Assembly: GCF_902388705.1 (NCBI RefSeq)
Contig: NZ_CABMQJ010000008.1
Location: 18,864 to 82,863 of the forward strand
Reading direction: 5' to 3'
Source of the DNA: an uncultured Alistipes sp.
Lineage (GTDB): Bacteria; Bacteroidota; Bacteroidia; Bacteroidales; Rikenellaceae
Length of the DNA stretch: 64,000 nt
Both the position numbers and the translations under genes were made by a program. This document shows, one piece after another, positions 23,258-31,629 of this stretch. Positions within the stretch are counted from its first letter, which is position 1, and the number at the start of each line of letters is the position of its first letter. The notes below the pieces were generated by a model, which saw only the letters and a program-made list of their open reading frames with translations, made no database searches and was not told the origin of the DNA.

Positions 23258-23739
23258 ATAGAAATTTTCAATCGTGCAAAATCTTTGCGTAAAAAATCGC
23301 TGAAAAATTCTTTCCCCCGGCGGGTTTGTGGGGCCGTATTCCGTGTCCGCTGTAGTTGACCGGGTCGCACGTCGGGTTTGCCGGTTCCGATATGCCGGGT
23401 GTCCGTATTTTTGGCTGAAAAATCTGCTGTGTGTCATATCTTTCATACAATCAATGTGTTGCATTTGCGGGCGGTTTTTCTCGATTGTAAAAACAAATAA
23501 ATTATTAACTTTTTTCTGTAAAAATCATTGTCATAATAAATATTATTATTACATTCGTGTGTCAATAATATGATATTTTTGTTTCAAAATGGATTTTTGT
23601 AATAATAATTGCGTATGTAGTCGATGTTGAAAGATTGCATATAAAACATATTGTCTATAAAAGCGCATTGAAAGAATAAATTTTTATTTTGACTGATGCC
23701 GGTGCCGGCCACAATTATTCTAATCTAAAATACCTAATT
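23258..23739. other. Gene-free spacer before the phosphodiester-glycosidase-like lipoprotein
   Basis: The left part (to about 23470) is GC-rich without a recognisable gene. The right part is very AT-rich and holds an exact -7 box TATTTTTG at 23574-23581, about 160 nt before the lipoprotein ATG. Confidence 0.5.
23574..23581 (+). promoter_or_regulatory. -7 box (TATTTTTG) for the lipoprotein gene at 23740
   Basis: An exact TAnnTTTG match in a long AT-rich region; leader about 155 nt. Confidence 0.45.
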
Positions 23740-25188
23740 ATGAAAAAACTTTTTACCCCCCCCCTGATGACTATGCTGTTTTGCTGCATAGGCGCGTTTT
23801 TTATTACGTCGTGCGATGACGACGATGAAAAGGGGCCTGTAAACATTGCTCATCCGTTCCAGTCCGTAACGGCAGTCGACGGCAGCACGATTGCAACGGC
23901 CGTTATTTCCGATGACGACAAGACGATTACGTTCCCCGAGTTCCAGGAGCTCACCGACCTTTCCAACGTCGAGGTCACGTTCAACCTGACCCCCGGAGCA
24001 TTCCTGAAGACGCCGGCCAAACCGACGGCTCGGGTCAACCTCACTACCGCCTATACGGTCGAAGTAAATACCGGCGGCTACCTTCCGGTGGCCTATACCA
24101 TGACGGCCAAACCCAAGGATATTCCCAATCCGATTCTTTCGGCGAAAGTCGGCAATGTGGAGGCTACGATGGAGGGCAACATCATTTCGATTGCATACGC
24201 TGCGGGCATGGACATCAACGCCATGGTCTTCGACTTTACGTTGGTTGCCGGCGCGAGCATCAAATCCCCGGCGAATAAAACGTTCGACCTGGAGCTTGCC
24301 GACGGAACCCTGGTCATTACGTACGGTGGTGTGGATTATACGTTTGTCGTACGGGCTACGGGGTATACGGACCCGCTTTTGAGCAACGGCTGGACGGATG
24401 AAACGGCGAAATTCGGTTCGCTGCCCAAGTATATCAAAGTCTACAAGAATGAAGATCTGTTGAATAAACCTGAAAGCAAGAGCCTCGGCTACATTGCCAT
24501 CATGGGCCCGCAAGCGACCATGGGTGTTGTCGGCAGCGGCAAAACAGGTGCGAAGCCGATTACCGAGCTCGAACAGGAGGGTAACTGGAACGTGATTTTG
24601 GTCGGCGTGTCCACTTCTGCGACCCAGACGATTGTCCGCGACGGTAAATTCGTACAGGATCCCGAAGGCTTAAACTCTTTCGCTACTATCGGGCAGGATA
24701 AGAACGGCACCTGTAAGATGGCGTGGACGCAGAAATTCGATGGTAAACTCTATTCGTTCCCGTTCCGCAATGCCAGCTCGTTCACGCCCCGCGTGCAGGG
24801 CGACGGTACTGTCTGGGATGTGCAAACCGCTGTTTCGGGTGTCCCGATGATTCTGTGGGACGGCAATGTCCTGACGGCGGAACAGACTATCGGCAACGAC
24901 GGTACGAATATGGGATGGTACGGTGGCGTGGCAGCGCGTGCAGCGGTCGGCGTAACGGCCCACGGCAAAGTAATCGCATTCTGCGGACAGCAGGTTGAGG
25001 GCAGCGTCGGTGTCACAATGCTCGAAATGGCGAAGATCATGAAAGACGTCGGCTGCGTTTCGGCCATGACCTTCGAAGGCTCGAGTTCGCCGAACATGCA
25101 CGTCAACAAGCAGGCGACGGTCGTGAACTCGAATCTGGCCAACAGCAAACCTGAAAAAAACATGCAGTGTGGTTTGGTATTTAAGTAG
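23740..25188 (+). CDS. Surface lipoprotein with Ig-like repeats and a phosphodiester-glycosidase-like (NAGPA) domain; poly-C tract at its start
   Basis: A 482-residue lipoprotein: MKKLFTPPLMTMLFCCIGAFFITSC, lipobox FITSC, Cys25, followed by DDDDE. Two DUF5018-like beta-sandwich repeats (about 35-125 and 128-215) precede a C-terminal domain with the NAGPA layout: ARAAVGVTAHGKVIAFCG, then VTMLEMAKIMKDVGCVSAMTFEGSSSPNMHVN. The usual DGGGS catalytic-loop signature reads EGSSS here, so activity is uncertain. A run of nine C covers coding nucleotides 17-25 (codons 6-9), and a slip there would stop production. The ATG at 23740 is preferred over an upstream in-frame start at 23689 because it begins the signal peptide. 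Confidence 0.75.
   Translation: MKKLFTPPLMTMLFCCIGAFFITSCDDDDEKGPVNIAHPFQSVTAVDGSTIATAVISDDDKTITFPEFQELTDLSNVEVTFNLTPGAFLKTPAKPTARVNLTTAYTVEVNTGGYLPVAYTMTAKPKDIPNPILSAKVGNVEATMEGNIISIAYAAGMDINAMVFDFTLVAGASIKSPANKTFDLELADGTLVITYGGVDYTFVVRATGYTDPLLSNGWTDETAKFGSLPKYIKVYKNEDLLNKPESKSLGYIAIMGPQATMGVVGSGKTGAKPITELEQEGNWNVILVGVSTSATQTIVRDGKFVQDPEGLNSFATIGQDKNGTCKMAWTQKFDGKLYSFPFRNASSFTPRVQGDGTVWDVQTAVSGVPMILWDGNVLTAEQTIGNDGTNMGWYGGVAARAAVGVTAHGKVIAFCGQQVEGSVGVTMLEMAKIMKDVGCVSAMTFEGSSSPNMHVNKQATVVNSNLANSKPEKNMQCGLVFK
23756..23764 (+). repeat. 9-base C tract (coding strand) in the lipoprotein signal peptide
   Basis: Codons 6-9 read ACC CCC CCC CTG. The gene is in frame at nine. Confidence 0.95.
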
Positions 25189-25237
25189 TATATAGTTCGG
25201 GAAACGGGATTCGGGTTAGTGTCCCGTTTCAAAAGGG

Positions 25238-25274
25238 AGCCGGGAGTTTACGTTAATCGTAAACTCCCGGCTTT
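25238..25274. terminator. Terminator between the lipoprotein gene and the his operon
   Basis: AGCCGGGAGTTTACG, loop, CGTAAACTCCCGGCT followed by TTTTTT. It could also serve the convergent his operon, since the minus-strand copy ends in CTCCCTTTT. A weaker hairpin (gaaacggga/tcccgtttc) lies at 25201-25230. Confidence 0.85.
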
Positions 25275-25392
25275 TTTGCGCTTCCCGAGATTGACTGGTT
25301 GGTACCTCTGCCGGTTCCGTGGCAACCGCACCGTGCGGGAGATACCCGGGTGCATTGCCGTCCGTTTTCCGTGCCGGCCGGTATGCCCGGCG

Positions 25393-26013
25393 TCAGCTGT
25401 GGCGACGCGCCAGTTCCGCCTCGAGGTCGGCAAGCGAGCAGCCCGTTGCTTCGAGCAGCACCAGCAGGTGGTATATGAGGTCGGAAGCTTCGTAAATCAT
25501 CGCTTCACGGTTGCCAGCTACGGCTTCGATTACCGTTTCTACGGCCTCTTCGCCGACTTTCTGTGCGATTTTGTTCACACCGCGGTTGAAGAGTTTGCTG
25601 GTGTACGAGCCCTCGGGCATCTCGGCGTGCCGCCCTTGTATGACGCTTTGGAGGTAGCGTATGAATCCCTCGGTTTCGGGTGCGCTTCCGTCGAAGCAGG
25701 TTTTCGCACCCGTGTGGCAGGTCGGGCCGTGGGGGATGGCGCGGACAAGGAGCGTATCGTTGTCGCAGTCGGCCGTGACGGATACGATGTCGAGGTAGTT
25801 GCCGCTGGTTTCGCCCTTCGTCCAGAGGCAGCGGCGTGTCCGGCTGTAAAAGGTGACGCGGCCCTCGGCGAGGCTTTTTTCGTAGGCTTCGCGGTTCATG
25901 TAGCCGAGCATCAGCACCTGCAGGGTGCGTGCGTCCTGTACGATGGCGGGAATCAGTCCGTCGGACTGTTTCGCGGAGTCGAGTTCCGCAAAGGGTTTTG
26001 CTGTGATTTTCAT
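25393..26013 (-). CDS. hisI: Bifunctional phosphoribosyl-AMP cyclohydrolase / phosphoribosyl-ATP pyrophosphatase
   Basis: A 206-residue HisIE fusion for the second and third steps of histidine synthesis. The N-terminal HisI domain (LMLGYMNREAY, FYSRTRRCLWTKGETSGN, CDNDTLLV, GPTCHTGAKTCF) carries the metal-binding Cys/Asp set. The C-terminal HisE domain (about 112-206) has SYTSKLFNRGVNKIAQKVGEEAVETVIEA. The start at 26013 (MKITAKPFAE) is fixed by homology; a longer frame reaches into hisF. Last gene of the operon, 5 bp after hisF. Confidence 0.95.
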   Translation of the reverse strand: MKITAKPFAELDSAKQSDGLIPAIVQDARTLQVLMLGYMNREAYEKSLAEGRVTFYSRTRRCLWTKGETSGNYLDIVSVTADCDNDTLLVRAIPHGPTCHTGAKTCFDGSAPETEGFIRYLQSVIQGRHAEMPEGSYTSKLFNRGVNKIAQKVGEEAVETVIEAVAGNREAMIYEASDLIYHLLVLLEATGCSLADLEAELARRHS

Positions 26014-26018
26014 GGCGT

Positions 26019-26771
26019 TTATAATCTTACGTTGATATTCAGTTCGTGCAGTTCCCGTTTGAGGACGGGAATCGGTATTTCGTTGTAATGGAAAATGCTG
26101 GCTGCCAGGGCTGCGTCGGCCCTGCCGCGTGTCAGCACGTCGGCGATATGGCGTACCGATCCCGCGCCGCCCGAGGCGATGACGGGAATGGGCAGTTCGG
26201 CCAGCCGTGCGAACGTTTCGCAGGGATAGCCGTCGCGCGTGCCGTCGTGATCCATCGAGGTGAAGAGCAGCTCGCCCGCGCCCCGCTGCCAGACTTCGTG
26301 CGCCCATGCGAACAGTTCGCGTTCGGTGGGGCGCTTGCCCCCGTGGGTCGTGACGCGCCATTCGCCGTCCGTCATTCGGGCGTCGATGGCCGCAACGACG
26401 AACTGCGAGCCGTATTTCGAAGCGATGGCGTCGATCAGTCCCGGGTTGCGCACGGCGGCGCTGTTGACCGTAACCTTGTCGGCCCCGGCGTCGAGCAGCC
26501 GCCCGGCATCCGCGACCGAGGCGATGCCGCCGCCCACGGTGAAGGGGATGTCGATGCGCGCTGCGATGCGCGAAACGAGTTCGGTAAAGGTGTTGCGCCC
26601 CTCTTCCGTGGCGCTGATGTCGAGGTACACCAACTCGTCGGCACCCTCTGCGGCGTATTTCGCGCCCAGCTCCACCGGGTCGCCCACGTTGCGCAGTCCG
26701 ACGAAGTTGATTCCTTTCACGGTTTGTCCCTCGCGGATGTCGAGGCAGGGGATTATGCGTTTTGCAAGCAT
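26019..26771 (-). CDS. hisF: Imidazole glycerol phosphate synthase, cyclase subunit
   Basis: A 250-residue TIM barrel starting MLAKRIIPCLDIREGQTVKG, with catalytic Asp11 (CLDI) and Asp near 130 (VAAIDAR). FTVGGGIASVADAGRLLDAGADKVTVNS and the late ASGGAGS phosphate loop are typical. It works with HisH (two genes upstream) to form ImGP and AICAR. Its start overlaps the end of hisA by 19 bp, and translational coupling is likely. Confidence 0.96.
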   Translation of the reverse strand: MLAKRIIPCLDIREGQTVKGINFVGLRNVGDPVELGAKYAAEGADELVYLDISATEEGRNTFTELVSRIAARIDIPFTVGGGIASVADAGRLLDAGADKVTVNSAAVRNPGLIDAIASKYGSQFVVAAIDARMTDGEWRVTTHGGKRPTERELFAWAHEVWQRGAGELLFTSMDHDGTRDGYPCETFARLAELPIPVIASGGAGSVRHIADVLTRGRADAALAASIFHYNEIPIPVLKRELHELNINVRL

Positions 26772-27484
26772 CGCTTCAGTTCGTTGAGGGTGATACGTCC
26801 CTCGTAGAGGGCTTTGCCGACGATGACGCTGCGCAGTCCCGTGCTGTCGAGCGCCTCGATGTCGGCCATCGAGCTGATGCCGCCGCTCACGGTGATTTCC
26901 ACACCGGGGTATTCGCCCTGCAATCCGGCATAGAATTCCGCCGAAGGGCCGCACAGCATGCCGTCGCGGGAGATGTCGGTGCAGATGACCTGCGTGAGCC
27001 CCTGCGGCGTGAAGCGGTCTATGAGCTCCCGCACGGTAAATCCGGAGTGCTCCAGCCAGCCCTGTATGGCTACCGCGCCGTCGCGGACGTCGGCGCCCAA
27101 TATCAGTTTCCCGGACCCGAATTCCCCGAGCCACTCCGCGAACGCCTCCGGTTCGCGTACGGCGATGCTGCCGCAGATGGCGCGGCTCGCTCCCGCGTCG
27201 AACACGCTGCGGAGCGCTTCGCGGCTTTTGATGCCGCCGCCGTACTGCACTTCGAGCGAGGTTTTCGATGCCACGCGTTCGAGTACCGCGAGGTTGCGGG
27301 GTTCCGACGCCTTGGCGCCGTCGAGGTCGACCATGTGCAGCCGCCGTATGCCGGCCTCCTCGAAACGCAGGGCCGCTTCGAGCGGGTCGCGGTAGTAGGT
27401 CGTCCGGCGGTCGTAGTCGCCCTGTGTCAGGCGTACGCAGGCGCCGCCGATGATGTCCGTTGCGGGTATGATTTCTATTTTCAT
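26753..27484 (-). CDS. hisA: ProFAR isomerase (HisA)
   Basis: A 243-residue TIM barrel related to HisF: MKIEIIPATDIIGGACVRLTQGDYDRRTTY with the first catalytic Asp, YGGGIKSREALRSVFDAGASRAICGS, the second catalytic Asp in ICTDISRDGML, and VSGGISSMADIEAL. It converts ProFAR to PRFAR. It lies between hisH (4 bp) and hisF (overlap). Confidence 0.96.
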   Translation of the reverse strand: MKIEIIPATDIIGGACVRLTQGDYDRRTTYYRDPLEAALRFEEAGIRRLHMVDLDGAKASEPRNLAVLERVASKTSLEVQYGGGIKSREALRSVFDAGASRAICGSIAVREPEAFAEWLGEFGSGKLILGADVRDGAVAIQGWLEHSGFTVRELIDRFTPQGLTQVICTDISRDGMLCGPSAEFYAGLQGEYPGVEITVSGGISSMADIEALDSTGLRSVIVGKALYEGRITLNELKRCLQNA

Positions 27485-27488
27485 GTCG

Positions 27489-28088
27489 TTACAGTTTTAG
27501 AAAGTTACGCAGGATGCGTTCCCCTGCCTGTCCGCTTTTTTCAGGGTGGAACTGTGTCCCGAAGAAGTTGCCGCACCCCAGTGCGGCGCTGAATGCCCCG
27601 CCGTAATCGGTCACGGCGTCAGTCGCGGCGCAAACCTGCGCCGCGTACGAGTGTACGTAGTAAACATAGGTTTGCTCGCCGATCCCTTCGAACAGCGGCC
27701 CGCGTAGCCTGCCGATGGTGTTCCATCCCACGTGGGGAATCTTCAGCGGGTTTTCTGCGGCCGGAGCTCCGCCTCCCAGCCGCACGACGTGCGCCGGGAA
27801 AATCCCGAGGCACCGGGCGCTTCCCTCCTCGCTGTCGAGACACATCAGCTGCATCCCGATGCAGATGCCCAGCACGGGTTGCGTCAGCGCGGGTATGATT
27901 TTGTCCAGTCCCCGCTCGCGGAGTTTCGCCATTGCCGACGAGGCTTCGCCCACGCCCGGCAGGAGCACCCTGTCGGCCCGCCGCAGCGCTTCGGGATCGG
28001 CCGTAACCGTAAATTCGGCACCGACACGCCGCAGTGCATCGGCGACCGAGCGCAGGTTGCCCGTATCGTAATCTACTATTGCCGTCAT
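27489..28088 (-). CDS. hisH: Imidazole glycerol phosphate synthase, glutaminase subunit
   Basis: A 199-residue class-I glutamine amidotransferase. It has the oxyanion strand LPGVGEASSAMAKL, the nucleophile elbow LGICIGMQLM (Cys near residue 78) and the GTQFHPEKSGQ His/Glu pair. It feeds ammonia to HisF. Its start overlaps the hisB stop by 4 bp (ATGA). Confidence 0.96.
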   Translation of the reverse strand: MTAIVDYDTGNLRSVADALRRVGAEFTVTADPEALRRADRVLLPGVGEASSAMAKLRERGLDKIIPALTQPVLGICIGMQLMCLDSEEGSARCLGIFPAHVVRLGGGAPAAENPLKIPHVGWNTIGRLRGPLFEGIGEQTYVYYVHSYAAQVCAATDAVTDYGGAFSAALGCGNFFGTQFHPEKSGQAGERILRNFLKL

Positions 28089-29287
28089 AATATTCCTTTG
28101 CTGCTGGGGATGTCGTATCCGAATCCGCTGCGCGCCACGGCCATGCGCAGCGCGCGGGCGAAAGCCTTGAAAATAGCTTCGGCCTTATGGTGGTCGTTGT
28201 CGCCGCGTGCCGAAATCTGGAGATTGCAGCGCGCTGCGCAGCAGAGCGAGTGGAAGAAATGGCGGAACATCTCCGTGGGTACGTCGCCGACCCGTTCGCG
28301 GCGGAATTCGGCGTCCCATTCGAAGTCGATGCGTCCCCCGAAGTCGAGCAGTACCAGCGCCCGGCAGTCGTCCATCGGCAGGGCGAAGCCGTAGCGTCCG
28401 ATACCCGCTTTCGAGCCCAGCGCCCGGTCGATGGCCTCGCCCAGAACGATGGCCACGTCCTCCATCGTGTGGTGCTCGTCGATGTCGAGGTCGCCGTGCG
28501 CCTCCACGGCGAGCGACACGCCGCCATGGTGGGCGATTTGCGCCAGCATGTGGTCGAGGAACCGCAGCCCCGTGGATATTTCGCCGTTGCCGGGAGAGTT
28601 CTCTTTTCCCGGTCGGCCGGCCGTTTCTCGGACTTTTTTCGGTGTGCCGCAACTGCCGAAACCCCGGCCGTCGAGGTCGAGCCGGACGGTGATTTGCGTT
28701 TCGCGGGTTTCGCGCGTTACGGTGATTTGCCGTTCTCCCCGGCGGATGTACTCCGCGATTTCGGCCCACGAATCGCTTACCAGCACGCAGGCCGCTTCGG
28801 CGTTTGCCTCGCGCAGCATCCGGCGGCCCTGCTGCGGGGAGGCGAGCAGGATGCCTTTCGCCCCGAGGTTGCGGGCCAGCAGGATGTCGGTCACGCGGTC
28901 GCCGACGACGTAGCTCGCCCCGAGGTCGTACGTGCCGTCGGTATAGCGGCCGAACAGGCCCGTGCGGGGTTTGCGTGTCGGGGCGTTGTCGCTCTCGAAC
29001 GTGCGGTCGATCAGCATGTCGTCGAACGTGACGCCCTCGCCGGCGAGCGTGCGCAGCATTTTTTCCTGTGGCAGGCGGAAATCCTCTTCGGGGAAGGCGT
29101 CCGTGCCTAGCCCGTCCTGGTTCGTGGCCATCACCAGTTCGAAGTCGAGCCCCCGGAGGGCTTTGAGCGCCGAGATGGCGCCCGGTACGAATTCCAGTTT
29201 TTCGAGGCTGTCGACCTGGTAATCCGTGGGCGGTTCGGCGATGACGGTGCCGTCGCGGTCGATGAAGAGTGCTTTTTTCAGGTTCAT
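28085..29287 (-). CDS. hisB: Bifunctional histidinol-phosphatase / imidazoleglycerol-phosphate dehydratase with linker insertion
   Basis: A 400-residue fusion. The N-terminal HAD phosphatase has FIDRDGTV (Asp10, Asp12), MATNQDG and RKPRTGLF, but lacks the zinc-binding cysteines of E. coli HisB. The C-terminal IGPD domain has ETQITVRLDLDG, STGLRFLDHMLAQIAHHGG, DIDEHHTMEDVAI, and RGDNDHHKAEAIFKA. Residues about 210-234 (GSCGTPKKVRETAGRPGKEN region) interrupt the strand pair that is nearly continuous in other HisB proteins, making it longer than the about 355-375 usual. ATGA overlaps link it to hisC and hisH. Confidence 0.94.
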   Translation of the reverse strand: MNLKKALFIDRDGTVIAEPPTDYQVDSLEKLEFVPGAISALKALRGLDFELVMATNQDGLGTDAFPEEDFRLPQEKMLRTLAGEGVTFDDMLIDRTFESDNAPTRKPRTGLFGRYTDGTYDLGASYVVGDRVTDILLARNLGAKGILLASPQQGRRMLREANAEAACVLVSDSWAEIAEYIRRGERQITVTRETRETQITVRLDLDGRGFGSCGTPKKVRETAGRPGKENSPGNGEISTGLRFLDHMLAQIAHHGGVSLAVEAHGDLDIDEHHTMEDVAIVLGEAIDRALGSKAGIGRYGFALPMDDCRALVLLDFGGRIDFEWDAEFRRERVGDVPTEMFRHFFHSLCCAARCNLQISARGDNDHHKAEAIFKAFARALRMAVARSGFGYDIPSSKGIL

Positions 29288-30318
29288 GGGCGGAAGTTTT
29301 TGACGGTTTCCAACAGGCGTTCGTTTTCACCGGGACGCCCGACGGTGATGCGCAGGCATCCTTCGCAGCCCCGGATGCGGGAGCGGTTGCGGACGATGAC
29401 CCCTGCTGCGAGCAGCTCCCGGTAGAGGCGGTCGGGGTCGGCGGTTTTCACCAGCAGGAAGTTGGCTTGGGACTCATAGATGCGCTCGATGCAGGCTTCC
29501 GCCGTGAGTGCCTGTACGAGGCGTTCGCGTTCGGAGCGTATTTCGGCGATCTCCGCCGAGATATCCCGGCGTAAAGATTCCGCAACGGCCTGCTGCGTGA
29601 GCGTATTGATGTTGTAGGGGTATTTGACCCGGCCGTAGAGGGCTGCGACCTCTTCCGAGGCGTATGCCAGCCCGAGCCGCAGTCCGGCCATGCCCCATGC
29701 TTTGGAGAGGGTCTGGAGGACGATGAGGTTCGGGAACTCTCCGAGCCGCGGCAGGAATCCCCTGCCCTCCGCGAAGTCGATGTAGGCTTCGTCGAGCACG
29801 ACCATGCCCTCGAAGCGGCGGAGCAGCTGCTCGATTTCCCGCTCGGGAAAGGCATTGCCCGTGGGGTTGTTGGGCGAGCAGAGCCACAGCAGTTTGGTGC
29901 GGTCGTCCGCCGCTGCCAGCAGCGCTTCCACCGGAAGCGAGAAATCCGGCCCCAGCGGTACTTCGCGCATCTCGACGTCGTTGGTTTGCGCCGCCACGCG
30001 GTACATGCCGTAGGTGGGGGCTATCGACACGGCGTTGTCCCGGCCCGGTTCGCAGAAAATGCGGAACGCCAGGTCGATGGCCTCGTCGCTGCCGTTGCCG
30101 ATGAATACCTGTTCCGGCCGTACGCCTTTCAGGGCGGCGAGCTGTTTTTTCAGTTCCCGCTGGTGCGGGTCGGGGTAGCGGTTCACGCCGTTGTCGTAGG
30201 GACTTTCGTTGGCGTCGAGCCATACTTCGATTTCCCCGCCCTGGTATTCGTCGCGGGCCGTGGAGTAGGGTTGCAGCGCAAGGATGTTGGGCCGCACGAG
30301 CTGTGACAGCGGTTTCAT
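29284..30318 (-). CDS. hisC: Histidinol-phosphate aminotransferase
   Basis: A 344-residue PLP-dependent class-I/II aminotransferase starting MKPLSQLVRPNI. It has LDANESPYD, GNGSDEAIDLAFR, LCSPNNPTGN, LDEAYIDF, the PLP lysine in QTLSKAWGMAGLRLG and the late RIRGCEGCLRITVG arginine. A longer in-frame frame (to 31272) is antisense-free but runs through hisD, so the ATG at 30318, overlapping the hisD stop, is chosen. Confidence 0.96.
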   Translation of the reverse strand: MKPLSQLVRPNILALQPYSTARDEYQGGEIEVWLDANESPYDNGVNRYPDPHQRELKKQLAALKGVRPEQVFIGNGSDEAIDLAFRIFCEPGRDNAVSIAPTYGMYRVAAQTNDVEMREVPLGPDFSLPVEALLAAADDRTKLLWLCSPNNPTGNAFPEREIEQLLRRFEGMVVLDEAYIDFAEGRGFLPRLGEFPNLIVLQTLSKAWGMAGLRLGLAYASEEVAALYGRVKYPYNINTLTQQAVAESLRRDISAEIAEIRSERERLVQALTAEACIERIYESQANFLLVKTADPDRLYRELLAAGVIVRNRSRIRGCEGCLRITVGRPGENERLLETVKNFRP

Positions 30319-31610
30319 AGGGCGCCTCCTTTCATCCGTATACGTACGGCGTTGGCGTGTGCGTCGAATCCCTCGGCTTCGGCCATGGCCGTAACCGTGG
30401 GCGCGAGCGTTTCGAGTCCCTCGCGCGTCAGTTCCTGGTAGGTTATCTTGCGCAGGAAACTGTCGACGTTCACGCCGCTGTATGCCCGCGCCCAGCCGCT
30501 CGTAGGCAGCGTGTGGTTGGTGCCCGAGGCGTAGTCGCCGGCGCTTTCGGGCGAATAGTTGCCGATAAAGACACTGCCTGCGGCCGTTATCTGCGCAGCG
30601 ACGTTCCATGGCTCCCGCATCGCGATAATCAGGTGCTCGGGGGCGTAGGCGTTTGCGAATGCAACCTGTTTGTACTCTTCGTTGAAAACCACGATTCGGC
30701 TGTTCGAGAGCGAGTTGCGGATTGCCTCGCAGCGGTTCAGCCGCCGGGCCTGCTCTTCGACGGCCTGGGTGACTTTGCGCGCAAACTCCTCCGTGCGGCA
30801 GACCAGTATGGCCTGGCTGTCGTCCCCGTGTTCGGCCTGCGAGAGCAGGTCTGCGGCGACGAACTCGGGCCGGGCGCTCCGGTCGGCCAGCACCATGACC
30901 TCCGACGGGCCTGCCGGCAGGTCTACGGCGACGTCGGTGGCTCCGACCAGTTGTTTGGCTTTGGTGACATAGCGGTTGCCCGGGCCGAATATTTTGTCGA
31001 CATGCGGGATGCTTTCCGTGCCGTAGGCCATGGCCGCCACAGCCTGTGCCCCGCCGACTGCGAAGATACGCTCTATGCCGCACAGTCCGGCGGCATACAG
31101 TATTTCGGGGGCAATTCGCCCGTCGCGTCCGGCCGGGGTGCAGAGGATTATCTCGCCGCATCCGGCGATCCGTGCGGGCAGGGCGAGCATCAGCACCGTC
31201 GAAAAGAGCGGGGCGTTGCCGCCCGGGATGTACAGCCCTACGCGGCCGATTGGAACGGCGCGCTGTACGCACCGCACGCCCGGCATCACTTCGACGTCGA
31301 CCTGCTGCGGGAGCTGTGCCCGGTGGAAAGCCTCGATGTTGGCTTTTGCTGCGGCCAGTGCGCCCTTCAGGCGAGAGGATATGGTTTCTGCGGCTTTTCG
31401 GCGCTGTTCGCGCGACACTTCGAACAGGGCGGGAATGCGGCCCTCGATGCGGTTGGTGATGTCGCGCAGGGCCTTGTCGCCGCCTGTGCGCACCTCGGCG
31501 AGGATGGCGGCCACCTGTTCCGTGATTTCATCGTCCTGCCGCGTACAGCGGGCCGTGAGGGCCGGCCATTCGCGGCGCTGCGGGTTTTTGTAGATTTTCA
31601 GCATTTCCAT
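30315..31610 (-). CDS. hisD: Histidinol dehydrogenase
   Basis: A 431-residue zinc enzyme that performs the last two steps, histidinol to histidine, with NAD+. Recognisable parts are PIGRVGLYIPGGNAPLFSTVLM, FGPGNRYVTKAKQLV, DLPAGPSEVMVLAD, SQAEHGDDSQAILV (Zn-site Gln/His), AYAPEHLII and TNHTLPTSGWARAYSG. Met1 at 31610 or Met3 could start translation. It follows hisG after 19 bp. Confidence 0.97.
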   Translation of the reverse strand: MEMLKIYKNPQRREWPALTARCTRQDDEITEQVAAILAEVRTGGDKALRDITNRIEGRIPALFEVSREQRRKAAETISSRLKGALAAAKANIEAFHRAQLPQQVDVEVMPGVRCVQRAVPIGRVGLYIPGGNAPLFSTVLMLALPARIAGCGEIILCTPAGRDGRIAPEILYAAGLCGIERIFAVGGAQAVAAMAYGTESIPHVDKIFGPGNRYVTKAKQLVGATDVAVDLPAGPSEVMVLADRSARPEFVAADLLSQAEHGDDSQAILVCRTEEFARKVTQAVEEQARRLNRCEAIRNSLSNSRIVVFNEEYKQVAFANAYAPEHLIIAMREPWNVAAQITAAGSVFIGNYSPESAGDYASGTNHTLPTSGWARAYSGVNVDSFLRKITYQELTREGLETLAPTVTAMAEAEGFDAHANAVRIRMKGGAL

Positions 31611-31629
31611 TGCGGGGTGTTTTTACGGG

